DNA of 64,000 nt. It comes from Hirudo medicinalis (lineage: Eukaryota; Annelida; Clitellata; Hirudinida; Hirudinidae). Position 1 is the stretch's first letter. Each line of letters begins with the position of its first letter. Under the pieces are notes generated by a model. The model saw only the letters and a list, made by a program, of their open reading frames with translations, was not told where the DNA came from and searched no databases. The DNA is taken from positions 125,762 to 189,761 of the forward strand of contig MPNW01000017.1 of assembly GCA_011800805.1 (NCBI GenBank), written 5' to 3'. Shown here in pieces: positions 1-11,420 of this stretch. A program made the position numbers and the translations under genes.

Positions 1-519
1 TAAGGGAAATAATGACAACAGCGTGTATGAAATTGCAGATGAAAACATTAGCTTAGTGATGTGTTAGTGATAAAGTCAACGACTTTACATTATTAAGTAT
101 CCTTAATTTTTAAATTATTTTTAATTTTTAAAGTATCCTTTCTCACTTTTTGACTTTCACTTGTGCAATACTCCTACGACAAGTAATTGTAATCATCCTT
201 AATATTAACGTGACATCATTCTTTCGAAAACAATTAAGCACGTAACTTTTATTAAATAATTTGGTGTGATTGTTGAATGATCGAAACGAAATCATTCTAT
301 TTGTAGAAACTCAAAAGAAGTCTTTAAAAATGTGAATGTTTGAAGAGAAAATATTGCATCCGTTTGTGCAAGGAGTATAAAAGTACTCATGAACCAGTGA
401 CGTGAACAAAACTATTAATTGGAAATATTTTAATGACAAATGACAAAATTAGTCACAAATTACATGAAGCATTATATCTGACTTTAGAATGGATTCGAAC
501 ACAGTGAGTCTTATAACAT

Positions 520-668
520 ATCATCACAACATCACAACATAACATCATCACAACATAACAACATCACAACATAACATCATCACAGCATAACATCATCACA
601 ACATAACAACACCACATCATAACAACATCACAACATAACATCATCACAACATAGCAATATCACGATAA
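520..668. repeat. Imperfect tandem repeat of ACATCACAACATAAC-like units
   Basis: Short units built from 'catcacaacataac' recur with small changes across about 150 bases. This is a minisatellite-like stretch with no coding potential. Confidence 0.8.
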
Positions 669-746
669 CACAGCATCAAATTGTTCATTTGAGATCTTGT
701 AAACCGAATTATTATGACAACAGCATTGAGAAGTTCCAACCTGCAG

Positions 747-844
747 CATAATAATAATAATATATTATATTATTATAATTTATTATAATATAATAATATA
801 ATAATAATTATTATTATTATATTGATGATGATGACGACGATAAT

Positions 845-898
<54 letters not shown>

Positions 899-962
899 AA
901 TAATAATAATAATAATAATATTAATAATAATAATATTATTAATAATCGTCATCAATATCATC
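747..962. repeat. Compound trinucleotide microsatellite (AAT/ATT, CAA)
   Basis: ATA/AAT runs lead into about 18 CAA units, then AAT runs again. On the other strand this reads as poly-Val/Ile, which is a translation artefact. Confidence 0.9.
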
Positions 963-996
963 GTCAACATTATCATTATTTGTTTATAAACCTACT

Positions 997-1185
997 TCAT
1001 CATCATCATCATCATCACCATCATTATTTTCAATATCACAACTGCAAGCAACATAACATCAAACTTTTCACAGCCATCATTATCAACATAATCATTATCA
1101 TCATCATCGTCATCGTCTTCGTCTTCGTCGTCGTCGTCACTATCATAATCACCATCAGCGACATCGTCATTATCATAATCATCAC

Positions 1186-1216
<31 letters not shown>

Positions 1217-1246
1217 GTCGTCGTCATCATCATCATCATCGTCAAC
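997..1246. repeat. (CAT)n/(CGT)n microsatellite
   Basis: Long runs of CAT, CGT and related triplets. They are open in several frames as poly-Ile/Val or poly-Met/Thr, with no other gene signal. Confidence 0.9.
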
Positions 1247-1699
1247 GTGTCGTCAGCGGCGTCGTGTTTATTATCGGAAGACAGAAAGGCGCAGAGGAAA
1301 TGAAGCGGTCAGAAAGCAACAAGATTAGCATTGTGGTCACGTGAGAAAAAATAAATTTCATTCATTGACGCCTACTTCCTCCTCAAAACTTGGTTGATCG
1401 TTCAATCGGCTGATTGAATTCAATCGCTTGATTGTTAAACCGCTCGATGAATTCAATCGTCGCACTTCGTTGCCCGCCAACTTTGGACGATCAATTGAAA
1501 AGCTGTTGATTGAAGCTGGAGAAGATGAAAGCGATTTCGCAATGGTTTTCGTTAATGAATGTAAAATAATCACAAGAACGTTTAATTAATTTCCTTCGTC
1601 ACAACACGCGACAAGGCGCTGATCCCGCCCCTTCTCAATCGTCTGGCTAAGTGATTGACATCTGGCAGAGTGAAGTCATTGGCCGAGCTCGAAATGTGA

Positions 1700-1884
1700 A
1701 TTTTTCTCGACGTCCAATGGGATTGAAAGGCATTTTCGAGTAGTATTTGTTGAGGTTGTAACCGCAGTTCAAGTCAAACCAATTAAAGAGTTTGGCAGCC
1801 AATGAGAAGTTAGAGTCTTGTATATACAATCAATCTTTTTCTAAACACTCGGCTATCATTTCTACTGCAGGTGGCTTCCAAATT
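1700..1884 (+). promoter_or_regulatory. Candidate engrailed core promoter (CCAAT boxes and TATA)
   Basis: Three CCAAT words lie at 1714-1718, 1779-1783 and 1799-1803. A TATA-like 'gtatataca' is at 1820-1828, about 57 bases before the proposed start codon at 1885. The spacing fits a compact core promoter with a very short 5' UTR. The elements are seen directly; that they drive engrailed is inference from position. Confidence 0.45.
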
Positions 1885-4800
1885 ATGCCAGGTAAGTGAT
1901 TTTCTTCGTATGGATTTGAATTGAACAGTTGAATCTCATCTTGAATGAATTAGTGAATGAATTGAGTGAATTGAATGAATTGAATTCATTTGTTTTGTCA
2001 CAGTCATCTGCCTACAGAAGAACTCGAAATCATCCTTCATGATATGACAATTATCGATTCGTCCTCATCGCCTCAACCCTACGACCACATTCACACTTTC
2101 CATCTCCGCAAACGTGAAATGTCCTCATCTGCTAAAGACGATTCGAGGTCATCTTTCGATAAGTTGAGGTCAAATTTTACGAGGACCTCCAAATCCGATG
2201 AAGTGAAAAATGTAAATACAGTGAAATCTGTTGAGAGTCAATCGAGTCCAACAAGGTGCCCAGCTGAGTCTTCCGGTTTGTCTAACTATCAGCCTCTGGA
2301 GAACCTTTCCAAACTTGTCGACAGTGCACCGAGTATGAAGGAGGTCACGAAGTTCAGAAGCGAAGGACTTTCAAAGTGGAATTCCACCCACTGTGACCTC
2401 GAAGGAGCCAAAATCAGCAAAAGCTGCAAACCGTCACCATCTCGAAGCACTCCAACATCGGAACACAAAACTAGTCTCGAAACGACAAATGAATCTCACG
2501 ACGAGAAACGACAGAAGAAAAGAAAGGTTTTCTCAATTGCTGACATTTTGGATCCACATTTTGGTTCTAAGTCGTCCAATGACAGCAAACGAACCCGGTT
2601 TGACCACCCTGAACCAACGCGCACCCCTTACCTTCAAAATTCCCTGCCAGTTCCATTCCCAGTCATGAATCCGATTGTTTGTGGAATGTTGGAGCAACAC
2701 ACCGGAGCGTATTTTTGGAATTTCTGCCAGACAAACTCTTCTCCGAATCATTTGTACCCGAAACTGGAAAAAGAAAATCCGTCGATGTGCAACAACAACA
2801 ATGGTTTCAATAATTACCTGCCAATACCTCTGCATCAAAACCTCTTCTATCATCACCCATCAATGACGAGCTACCACCTTCCTTACTCGATGTCTCTTCA
2901 TCGGGTCAAACCGCCGACGCCACCCTTGGAAAGGTTTTCTGCTCCTGGAGACACGCGATCTCAGCAGGAGAGTTTAAAACTAATTCTTGCCAACAAGGAC
3001 AAGGGATCAACATTTTCAGGATCAGCGGACACCGGTGAATATCATAACAACCACCGTGCACTTCCTTCATCTTCACCACCACCACCACCACTACCAACAA
3101 CAACAAGCAGACCACACAACAAATCGGGAGATCGAACCCCTGGGATAACCACAGAATCACCGAGGTCCACCACGTCTCAGCCCATCGACAAAAGCTCTGA
3201 GCAGAACAGGTCTCAAATGTCCCAAAAACTTTGGCCTGCTTGGGTTTACTGTACCCGTTATTCAGACAGGCCTTCTTCAGGTAAAGTCATTAACTTTGAA
3301 TTACGTTTATTTTCCTAGCATGCTTACAATGATTGTTATTTCATTTGTCGTTGTATCCTCCTGCAGTTATTTTTGTGCTCTTAATTATTTGGATGATGTT
3401 TGAATACATCAGCTGTGAGATGATCACGGTTGACCTTTAAAGAAATGATTGAATCTTTAAGACGACCTTATTACGACAATTAATATTTTATTTTTAATTT
3501 TATTTTTAATTTTTATTTTTTAATATTTTTATTTTTTCTTTGACCTTTTTCAATCCATGAGGGCATAATTTTTCGAGTCTCATTGGAAGCATTTAAAACA
3601 TCATTAACCGTTGAAATAAATAAATAAATATATATAAATATATGTGTGATTTAATATTTGTATTATTATTGTTTTACACTGATGACACAATGATGATAGA
3701 ATAATAATATAATAATGTAGAATGTTTGCCAATAATAAATAAAAAAAATAAAAATAAAATAAATAAAAGGAGAAACTTTGTGAAACATTGAACGTTGTGA
3801 ATTCAAAGGAGAAAGCTGTTTTTCCATGTTTTAATTGAACTAATTATGAATACTAATTGTGCATACTAATTATGCATATTAATTATGAATCCATTTCATT
3901 CTGCATTTCGAAGTCAATCACAGTTGAACCTTTTTAAGTGCAAAGTCTTTGCAATTGGAGTATGTATTAGTTCATCAGCTCTCGTCCTCAATGTTGTTGT
4001 TATTATTTTTATTGTTCAACAACATTTCAAAACCTCCTCGTAATTGATCCTCACCGATTGAACCGCTGCAATATAAATTATAAATAATTATATTAAAATA
4101 ACATAATTACAAACCATTACTTTCGACTAGTTGTTTTACGTTTTTTCATGAAATGGAACAAATACGGACTTCAAGAATTGTAGGTAATTTGTAAGAATAA
4201 ATAATATTTCCTTAATGAGCTCTAATATTAATGTTTGAAAATTCAATCGTAAATAATGCAATTAAAAATTTCTCGAAACAACTGAGTGTAATTGCTGAAG
4301 TGTTTCTTTCCTCAACGTGAATTATTACAATTCTTTATCTTTAAAGCCTATCAATGCATCCATGCATGCGTCTAACTCATTCTTCCATTCATATGAAAGT
4401 CTAATTGAATACTCCATAAATAATTAAAATTACCTGCCTAGAATTCTGAAAAATTATTTCAGCATTCAAGTCAGCAAAAAATTTACGATTGGCATACTTT
4501 CGCTTGAATTAATTTCAAGCTATTTAATTATTTGTAATAACACAGGTCATTCTTACTGCTCATCTGCGTGGCGGATAGTAAACAATTCAATCACTTCGAT
4601 TGAATGCATTATTTTGTACTAAAACTGAATTCCGAGATTTATATTAATCGGAATTCAAACGAGATGTTAGAATTCCAAAATATTTCCTGCTTAGAGTAAA
4701 ACAAGTACAAATGTAATTGAAATTAGACGGTAATGTGAAGATGAATAATTCCTTCAACTCCAAATTGAATAACAAGCCACAGGAACTTTAAAAAGTGCTT

Positions 4801-6742
4801 CATTGAAACAACAACAACAACAACAACAACAACAGTAACAACAACAGCAACAACAATAACAACAACAACAAAAACCTCAACAACAACAGCAACAACAACA
4901 ACAAAATTCTTCTATTCTTTTTAAGCAACAGCAGAGAATTGTGGCTTGTGACATTGTAATTTAGTACACTTACTCATCCAAATGTTTTATTAAATAATCG
5001 TAATAATTATTAAATTATTCATTATTTTAAGTACAAAAAAATCAACGCAGATGAAAATGTTGCACGAAAATGTCCTTGGAATTGTGTTTCTGTTCTCCTC
5101 TAATTTTTGGAACTCATCGCCAAATCCCTGCCAATAAGATGTTATCTTTCATGTTAACTTCTGAATCTCTAAAAATTAATTTAAATCCAATATGTTAATT
5201 ATAATAAAGTCTTAATTAATTTAAATCCAATATGTTAATTGCAATAAAGTCTTAATTATTCTAGGACTCCACACGTGCAATCCTTTCTGTAATCTTTTCC
5301 GTCTCTAAACTCGTGTGCTTTTTCAGCATTTATCATCGAAGCAGTTTAATAAATAAACGAACAAATGACGTCATAAATGAATACAAACGAATGCTTATAT
5401 GAGGCACAAATGATCCATTTATTATCTTATAATTATCCCGAACAATGCAGAACCCAGCGTGGAATTGCCAGGTGTCGCTTCAATAAAACCACCAATCCTA
5501 TCCAAGCGTGGCTTCGATAAGCAATAAAAAGAAAATCATCAACCACTGGAGCAATAACGAGAACTTCTTAATGCTGATGTACGAGACTTTTAGCATCCAA
5601 CGTGTCCTTGAAAGCTGCAATTAGGGATAAATTATTGACACAATGTCGTCCTTAAGCCACTCTTTCACAAGGTACGATGAAGCTGATGCTATCGGAGCGA
5701 GCGATATTGCGGCAAACACCGAGGTGGTATTCGTATTCTATAATAAGTAAACATCAATAGGATTCTTTGTATCATATCTCTCACTCTCTCAAGCTTCCTA
5801 TCTCTCCTTTCGCATAAGAGCGGCTCCTGCCTAAAGATGGACAGGCTGGTTATGCGTAGCAGCTGCTAAAGACACAATTTGAAAGGTGATGATAGTGATG
5901 ATGACGACGAGGATGGTGATGATGACGTTAGCTTATTTTGGTGTTATTACTTATCGTACGTGAAGTTGATGGTAATGGTGGTGATAGCGTTTTAGTGGCG
6001 GCATCGATGATAATGATAATGTAGTAATTTTGTTACGATGGGCAGTAGTGCTTTAAGGAATTTATGTTGATGATAGTTGTCATTGTGCTTGTAATGTACT
6101 ATTACGATCATCAGATGTGTTGTCCGCTTGGACTGTCAAAAAGGTTGTAAAATATGATTATAATAAATAAACAAATAAATAAATATTATTTCTAATAATG
6201 GTGATGGATGGATGGATGGATGGATGGATGGATGGTCAGATAACGACGCATAGAACAATAACAACAATTACTGAGCAGATCAATAGTTCAGTGACGTAAT
6301 TATCTAAGCTGTATTGAATATTATTATTTTATTGATCCACCAATTATATTATATTTAATTTACTATCATTATCATTATATGTAACTATTTGGTAAATTGT
6401 AAATTCGTGTAACAAATTATGTTTGAATATTAATAATAATAAAAATAATAACAATAAAACCAACATAATTTGTAATAATAAATCAACCAGTATTATTTTG
6501 CTGTTATATTATTATTATGGTTGATATTATTGTAGTAATTATCACTGATAATAATAATTGTTATTAATAATTAATTAGCAACTAATTAATTAACAAGCAA
6601 TTATTATATAAATTAATTACTATAATGGTAACAATTACTTATTAATTAATGTTATTATACCCAATAATAATACTAATAATATACTATTTAATAATAATAA
6701 TAATATTATTATTATTATACGCAATAATTAATATAGTATTAT

Positions 6743-6775
<33 letters not shown>

Positions 6776-9700
6776 TATTATTTTTATTAATTGTTATTAT
6801 TGCTTACACATTGTTTGGAAGACTTGAAAATTTCTTCGAAACTTACAAAAGCGAGAAATTTATGTCACGCCTGTGATGCTTTATGGTCGTTAGATGGTCT
6901 TTAATGTGGCGGTCCAACCAAGTGATTTGTAAATACTTTATTATTTAATAATAATAATAATAATAATTATAATAAATTAATACAATTAGATTAATAATAC
7001 ATTACATTTAATTCAATCTAATATATGTTAATATAATATATTATATTAATTAAAAAATTCAATATAATAATAATAATCGGCATGCAGACTGGCCGAATGG
7101 GTTACGTTCCTGCATACGACGGTAATGGCAACAGTCGCAATGTGTGGTGTTCGAAACCCAGCCTGCACTGCCACAAGCGCTCTTGGGAAGGAGCGCCATA
7201 TAAATGGTTAACAAAAAGCGCCTCTGACGCTATGCATAAAGCGCTATATAAATGAACTACATTTACATAATAGTAATAACATTATTATTACTAATATAAT
7301 AATAATAACAATATTAATTAATATTAATAATTAATATAATACTTATTATTGTTATATGTTCTATTTTAATTGATATACTATTATTATTACTATTATTTGA
7401 TTAATATTACTATTATTATTATTGCTATTATTACTGTTTTTGATGTTATTTTATCGGCCTATCATCAGTAAATTTAAAATTATGTCTCCTTGTTTTTTTT
7501 TTATAGAAATTACAAACAGTCATTGGTTGAAAGATAGGTAGACGCTAGTTGTAATAATAATTATAAATAGTAATTATAGCAAGAATGTGTAATGGATGCA
7601 TGGGCGGACGGACTGATGGACGATGATGATGATGATGATGATGACGATGATGATGACGATGATGACGACGACGATGACGACGACGATGATGATGATGGCA
7701 TGCTGCGCAAGTGGAAGGTATTCTGGCACAGAAGTCGCCACATAATCTCAGTCACTAAAGATCTCAACATGTCATCAAATGAATCTCTTCGACCTTGACT
7801 TGAAAAAACAATCAGCCTTTTCAGGGTGACGATGACATCGGCGATGATGATGATGACGTCGACGACGATAATGATAACGATGGAGTTAAACAGAAATCAG
7901 TTCTCATTAGGCCGTGATCTCGTGCTGTGAGAAGAACTCGAGTGAATGTCTAGGGTCCCGCATGTTCTTTGAACAAACATTGGACGATCTCTCAGGGGTC
8001 GGCCACGATGTCAGAAGACTTGAAAACACATCAACAAGCCACACACATCGTCCTCAGTCTGAAATGTTGACTCTTTTGATAGCTTCATTATTCTCTCTCT
8101 CTTTACGCTGTTTTGGCCCCTTACCGAGTTCGGACAGGACGATAAATTATGATTTTTATGATGATTATCGTGCTGATGGTGATCATGCTGCTGATGATGA
8201 TGCTGTTGCTGATGATGAATGATGGTGATGATGATGATGACGACGACGATGAATGAAACTGGCAAAGGCGATGTAATCACGTTATTGACAGTTTTAAAGC
8301 GCTAAGATGAATCGAAATATAATAAAATAATATAAAAATATAATAATATAAAATAATAGCAATAACAATAAAAAATGACAATGATGATGATGATAATAAT
8401 AATAATGACAATAATAATAATAATGATAATGTTAATAATAGCAATAATAATAGAATAGCTGACATTAGTGGAATATCACCAACTCAGAAGAACATAGAAC
8501 GACCTCCATTGAAGTAAAGAAAGTTTGAATATTACTCAAGATGATTTCGACAGAATAATAAATGAAATTAATAAAAATATCAAGGAATTAGTAATAAATG
8601 GTTGAGAGTAAAGTGTTCTCACGAATATTAAACTTCCTTCCTATTCTTTCTTTCGAAATCATTTGAAAGTTTTGCATAATTTCAGCCTAATCACAAAAGA
8701 AATTATTCATGCTTTCTCCAAGTAAAATTTGCTTCGAGAAGTTAATTAATATTTAACTAAAAGTTTTTATAATAACAGTTTAATATTTAACTACAAAAGT
8801 TTTATAAACGTCTGATCACAAATGATGACAACTGGAATTCCTGGAATCTTTAGAAATCGTGGGCACAGCATCAAGAGTTATGCCGGTGAGGACTTTGAGA
8901 AATTACGTCTAGTATCTTAAAAATATGTAAAAATTATTTTCTCAAGACCCGAATGAAATGAATAGACAGAAAGAAAGAGAAATAACAAGCGATTCGATTT
9001 TGATTCAAATTCTAAGGAGAAACGCCACGCCATTGAAGGTCCAATACGAAAATTTATTGGTCTTGGAAGGGCTGTGACAGGGGATTATAGAGCGAATAGA
9101 AATTATGAATAGCTTAATATTAGAACTAGTAGAAGCTAGTAATTGAATGCTGCCTCTGAATGAGTGCCACACTCGTCGATTCTACGCAGGTGTCCCGAAG
9201 CTCGGTGAGTACTGAATGCCGAGTATAAACAAGTTTATCATTCTGTCGACCAGGAGAGATTAACAAGAAAATACATTCGCCTGCCCTAATGCCTCAGATT
9301 AACTTGCTACGATGTATCGCACACAAACCACGCTCCACAGACCCGATAGTCTATAGGACTTTCCCACAGCAGTTGAATCCCGTGGTAGATAGAGATTCTC
9401 TTGTTGTCAAGGTTCTCTCGCTGTTATTGCTCTCGATTTATTATTGCTATACTCCTGTGAAAACCATGCCATTATGACGATGAAGTCATGAGAAGATCTG
9501 ACTCCTACGGCAGAATTTTTCGACTTCTTGAACCTCACTTTTGTGTGTCTTTCTGTACGTGCGTGTAGTTGTTTGCCATGGTTTCTCTTTTCCTGCATTT
9601 ATGTGCTCTCTTGTGCTTTTGTTTTAGAATGTTTGCAGTTGCAATTATATGTAGAACTGTGAGAGCACTCATTACCTATTTATTTCGTCAGTTATCCATC

Positions 9701-11420
9701 TATGCCGCATTAAACTTTAGAAATTGACTCTAAAAATTAAGAAGTAACAATAAAAATTAACAGAAAATAAAAATTCAATTTAAAAATTTAAACAAATTCT
9801 CAAAGCGTTGAAGGATTGGATAAAGTAGAATACAGGCAGCCCATTGTTAGATCTCAAATTGAAACGACTATCTCAAAGCCGAGAGTTGGCACAACTTTTG
9901 TTATTATTATTGTTATTAATTATAATTATTATATTATAAATTATAACTATAATTATATTATAAGTATTAATTGTAATTAATTATTTATATAATTTATTTA
10001 GTGTAGTATTTTACATGTTTTATAAAATATTACTACCATATTGCATCTATAATATGAAACAGAAAATACATGTGTATGTCTGTCTGTCCCAAGAACTCCT
10101 CCGAAACGATAACGGTAGCGACTTGAAATTTGCACACGTCATTCTCTATGACATTCTTAGGTCAACTGTGCTATTTTCAATATTCAAGTTTTCCAACTTT
10201 CACATTTTCCTAAATCGCATTCGAGCTTTAAACTCGAGAGCTACTGAAAGCGAGGAGCGATGTGCTCCCGCATGGTGTAGTGTTTTGAGAACTCCTCTCG
10301 CGATGGCGACACGGGTTCGAGTCCCGTTGCAGGAGCACAAGAACTTAATCGCCCAGTTCTTTGAGGACGAGTAGCTGGCTGAATTCGGAGGACGTAAATA
10401 ATAAAATTAATTATAATGACAAAAATTGATTTGACTGGTGAAGCCGGTTAAAAAAAACTAGTTATTTATAAACCAACGAATGATGAATATGCCTTGCGTA
10501 AATCTTCCGTGATGGCCAATGATCGTTATCTGTAATGCCACATTACCACCACTGTCGTCATTATTATCGTTACAGTCACGTGATGATGTAATTTGTCAAT
10601 GATCACAACATGATTCTGTGGTGCCAGTTCTTTTGTCGATGGAGAAATGATATTTCGACCTTTGTGGAAGATGACATTTAATATAACAAAAACAACATCC
10701 ACACTAAACATCACTAAAAACATTTATTAAAACATATACATATAAAATATAATCAAAGAATTTGATCAAACAATTACTTCACTTTATTTCTCCAATTCTT
10801 CAGTCTTTTAATTTTTGAGGCAAAAACTTTCATTTTAAAACGACTGGATATTGCAACATTCCCGAGTTAACTGAAACACGAACACTTCTTTTTAAGACAA
10901 GTTCTGTATTTGCGTTAGGACTTCACGGAGAAATATTTAATTTCAAGATCAAGTTCTTGTGATTTTTATGAAATTACATTGAACTAAATTCTTATAAATT
11001 TTAGGGCCTCGGACCAGAAAACCACGCAGGAAGATGCAAAAATCGTCGGCAGACGCCAACATTCAACAAACCTCCTCATCGTCTTCTTCATCTTCAGCCG
11101 TAGACGACAAGAGACCAAGGACAGCTTTTAACCAGGAGCAACTGGCCATACTCAAGAAGGAGTTTGCTGCCAACCAGTATTTGACCGAGGAACGCCGAAT
11201 ATCTCTGAGTTCCACTCTCGGTCTAAACGAGTCTCAGATAAAAATATGGTTCCAGAACAAAAGGGCCAAGCTGAAGAAATCATCTGGCATTCCGAACAGA
11301 CTTGCCATAGAATTAATGGCTCAGGGACTTTACAACCACTCCACCCTTAAGTCATCCCAGCAGAAATCAGGAGCCACGTCACCCTCATCTTCCTCATCGA
11401 GATCCCCTGCGGCATTCTAG
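1885..11420 (+). CDS. en: Engrailed homeodomain transcription factor (3 exons)
   Basis: Nuclear segment-polarity and neural-patterning transcription factor. Proposed coding exons are 1885-1891, 2018-3280 and 11005-11420, giving about 561 codons, close to the 552 aa of fly Engrailed. In order: a Ser/Pro-rich N-terminal half; an EH1 Groucho-binding motif FSIADILD (2529-2552); the EH2/EH3 motif [17 protein letters not shown] ending exactly at the donor at 3280; PRTRKPRRK at the start of exon 3; a poly-Ser spacer; the homeodomain (KRPRTAF...[12 protein letters not shown]); and the EH5 tail [10 protein letters not shown]. The join at 3280/11005 restores SSG-PRTRK in frame, the usual engrailed intron position. 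The start is less sure: ATGCCAG plus the acceptor at 2017 gives M-P-E-E-L; the first in-frame ATG inside exon 2 is at 2044. Possible poly(A) signal AATAAA at 11855-11860. Confidence 0.93.
2018..3280 (+). CDS. en: engrailed main N-terminal exon (EH1 and EH2/EH3)
   Basis: Open from before 2018 to the GTAAAG donor at 3281. It encodes a low-complexity Ser/Pro/Thr/His-rich region, then the repressor motif within [16 protein letters not shown], then the Extradenticle/Pbx-interacting tryptophan motif at the 3' end. It ends in phase 1 and exon 3 supplies the other two bases of the glycine codon. The acceptor at 2017 (ctacag) is preferred because it joins in frame to the ATGCCAG mini-exon; an acceptor at 2003 would put that mini-exon out of frame. 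Confidence 0.9.
4807..4905. repeat. (CAA)n microsatellite
   Basis: About 100 bases of CAA/CAG triplets with a few interruptions, within the engrailed intron. Confidence 0.9.
5175..5254. repeat. 40-bp direct tandem duplication
   Basis: Two head-to-tail 40-base copies (5175-5214 and 5215-5254) that differ by two adjacent bases. Near-identity points to a recent local duplication. Confidence 0.85.
6203..6235. repeat. (GGAT)n microsatellite
   Basis: About eight perfect tetranucleotide units in the engrailed intron. Confidence 0.95.
6425..6785. repeat. AT-rich (TAA/TTA) repeat field
   Basis: Almost pure A+T made of TAA, TTA and AATT blocks, with the longest clean (TAA)n run at about 6740-6770. 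No gene seen. Confidence 0.85.
7079..7262 (+). mobile_element. tRNA-derived SINE, full-length reference copy
   Basis: The head resembles a tRNA gene. There is an A-box-like TGGCCGAATGG at 7090-7100 and a B-box-like GTTCGAAAC at 7149-7157, spaced as in Pol III internal promoters. The body continues with 'aagcgct...ggagcgccatataaa' and a tail ending 'cgctatataaatgaacta'. Related copies occur elsewhere in this window at about 21629, 29080, 33769, 35004, 41896 and 62180, which supports a mobile family. No protein is encoded; mobilisation would depend on an external reverse transcriptase. Confidence 0.82.
7619..7697. repeat. (GAT/GAC)n microsatellite
   Basis: About 26 GAY triplets in a row. Read on the + strand they give poly-Asp and on the - strand poly-Ser, which explains two misleading open frames. 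Confidence 0.95.
8160..8455. repeat. GAT- and AAT-type microsatellite field
   Basis: GATGAT runs (about 8165-8255) followed by AATAAT/AATGAT runs (about 8310-8450). No coding evidence. Confidence 0.85.
10060..10395 (+). mobile_element. tRNA-like Pol III element, probably a degenerate SINE
   Basis: At 10266-10334 the DNA has an A-box-like TGGTGTAGTG, a perfect B-box GGTTCGAGTCC, and a perfect 5-bp T-stem (ACGGG/CCCGT). TCCCGCA pairs with TGCAGGA in 6 of 7 positions; a shifted 7-bp pair GTGCTCC/GGAGCAC (10262-10268 with 10332-10338) is perfect. No 5-bp anticodon stem with a 7-base loop forms, so this is not a normal tRNA. The flank from about 10070 ('tctgtctgtccc...cgaaacgataac') looks like part of the same dispersed element. 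Its A-box sequence differs from the main SINE family of this window. Confidence 0.5.
11005..11420 (+). CDS. en: engrailed homeobox exon (EH4/EH5)
   Basis: Follows the acceptor 'ttttag' at 11004. It encodes [10 protein letters not shown], a run of serines, a 60-residue homeodomain (about 11109-11288) with the engrailed-class recognition helix [16 protein letters not shown], and then the class-specific EH5 block ([13 protein letters not shown]). It ends in a Ser-rich tail with a TAG stop at 11418-11420. The homeobox is uninterrupted, as in many engrailed genes. Confidence 0.95.

Larger units (their letters stand above)
1..1699. other. Upstream intergenic DNA, microsatellite-rich
   Basis: No coding exon is recognised here. 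The first 500 bases are AT-rich and unremarkable. Simple repeats follow (listed separately). From about 1390 to 1530 there is a cluster of ATTGA/TCAAT words, including a perfect 14-bp palindrome centred on an EcoRI-type GAATTC at 1412-1425. Short open frames in this stretch come from trinucleotide repeats and are not genes. Confidence 0.6.
3281..11004 (+). other. Large engrailed intron, repeat-filled
   Basis: A 7.7-kb intron separates the EH3 and homeobox exons. It holds many AT-rich and trinucleotide microsatellites, a 40-bp tandem duplication, a full SINE copy and a tRNA-like element (listed separately). I see no further exon. Short frames rich in Asp, Ile, Asn or Ser here are products of GAT/AAT repeats. 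The size leaves room for enhancers, but no specific one can be named from sequence. Confidence 0.8.

Noticed and set aside
773..1303. Open frames of poly-Val, poly-Ile, poly-His and poly-Met
   Set aside because: All follow from ATT/CAA/CAT triplet repeats upstream of engrailed.
7592..7798. Open frame with a long poly-Asp run (and poly-Ser on the other strand)
   Set aside because: It is produced by a (GAT/GAC)n microsatellite inside the engrailed intron, with no domain, splice context or similarity.
9289..9598. Overlapping 62-63 codon frames in the engrailed intron
   Set aside because: No splice sites in phase with engrailed, no domain, and no codon pattern beyond chance.
10266..10335. Functional tRNA gene
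   Set aside because: B-box and T-arm are good, but no 5-bp anticodon stem with a 7-base loop forms, so I call it a tRNA-like element.
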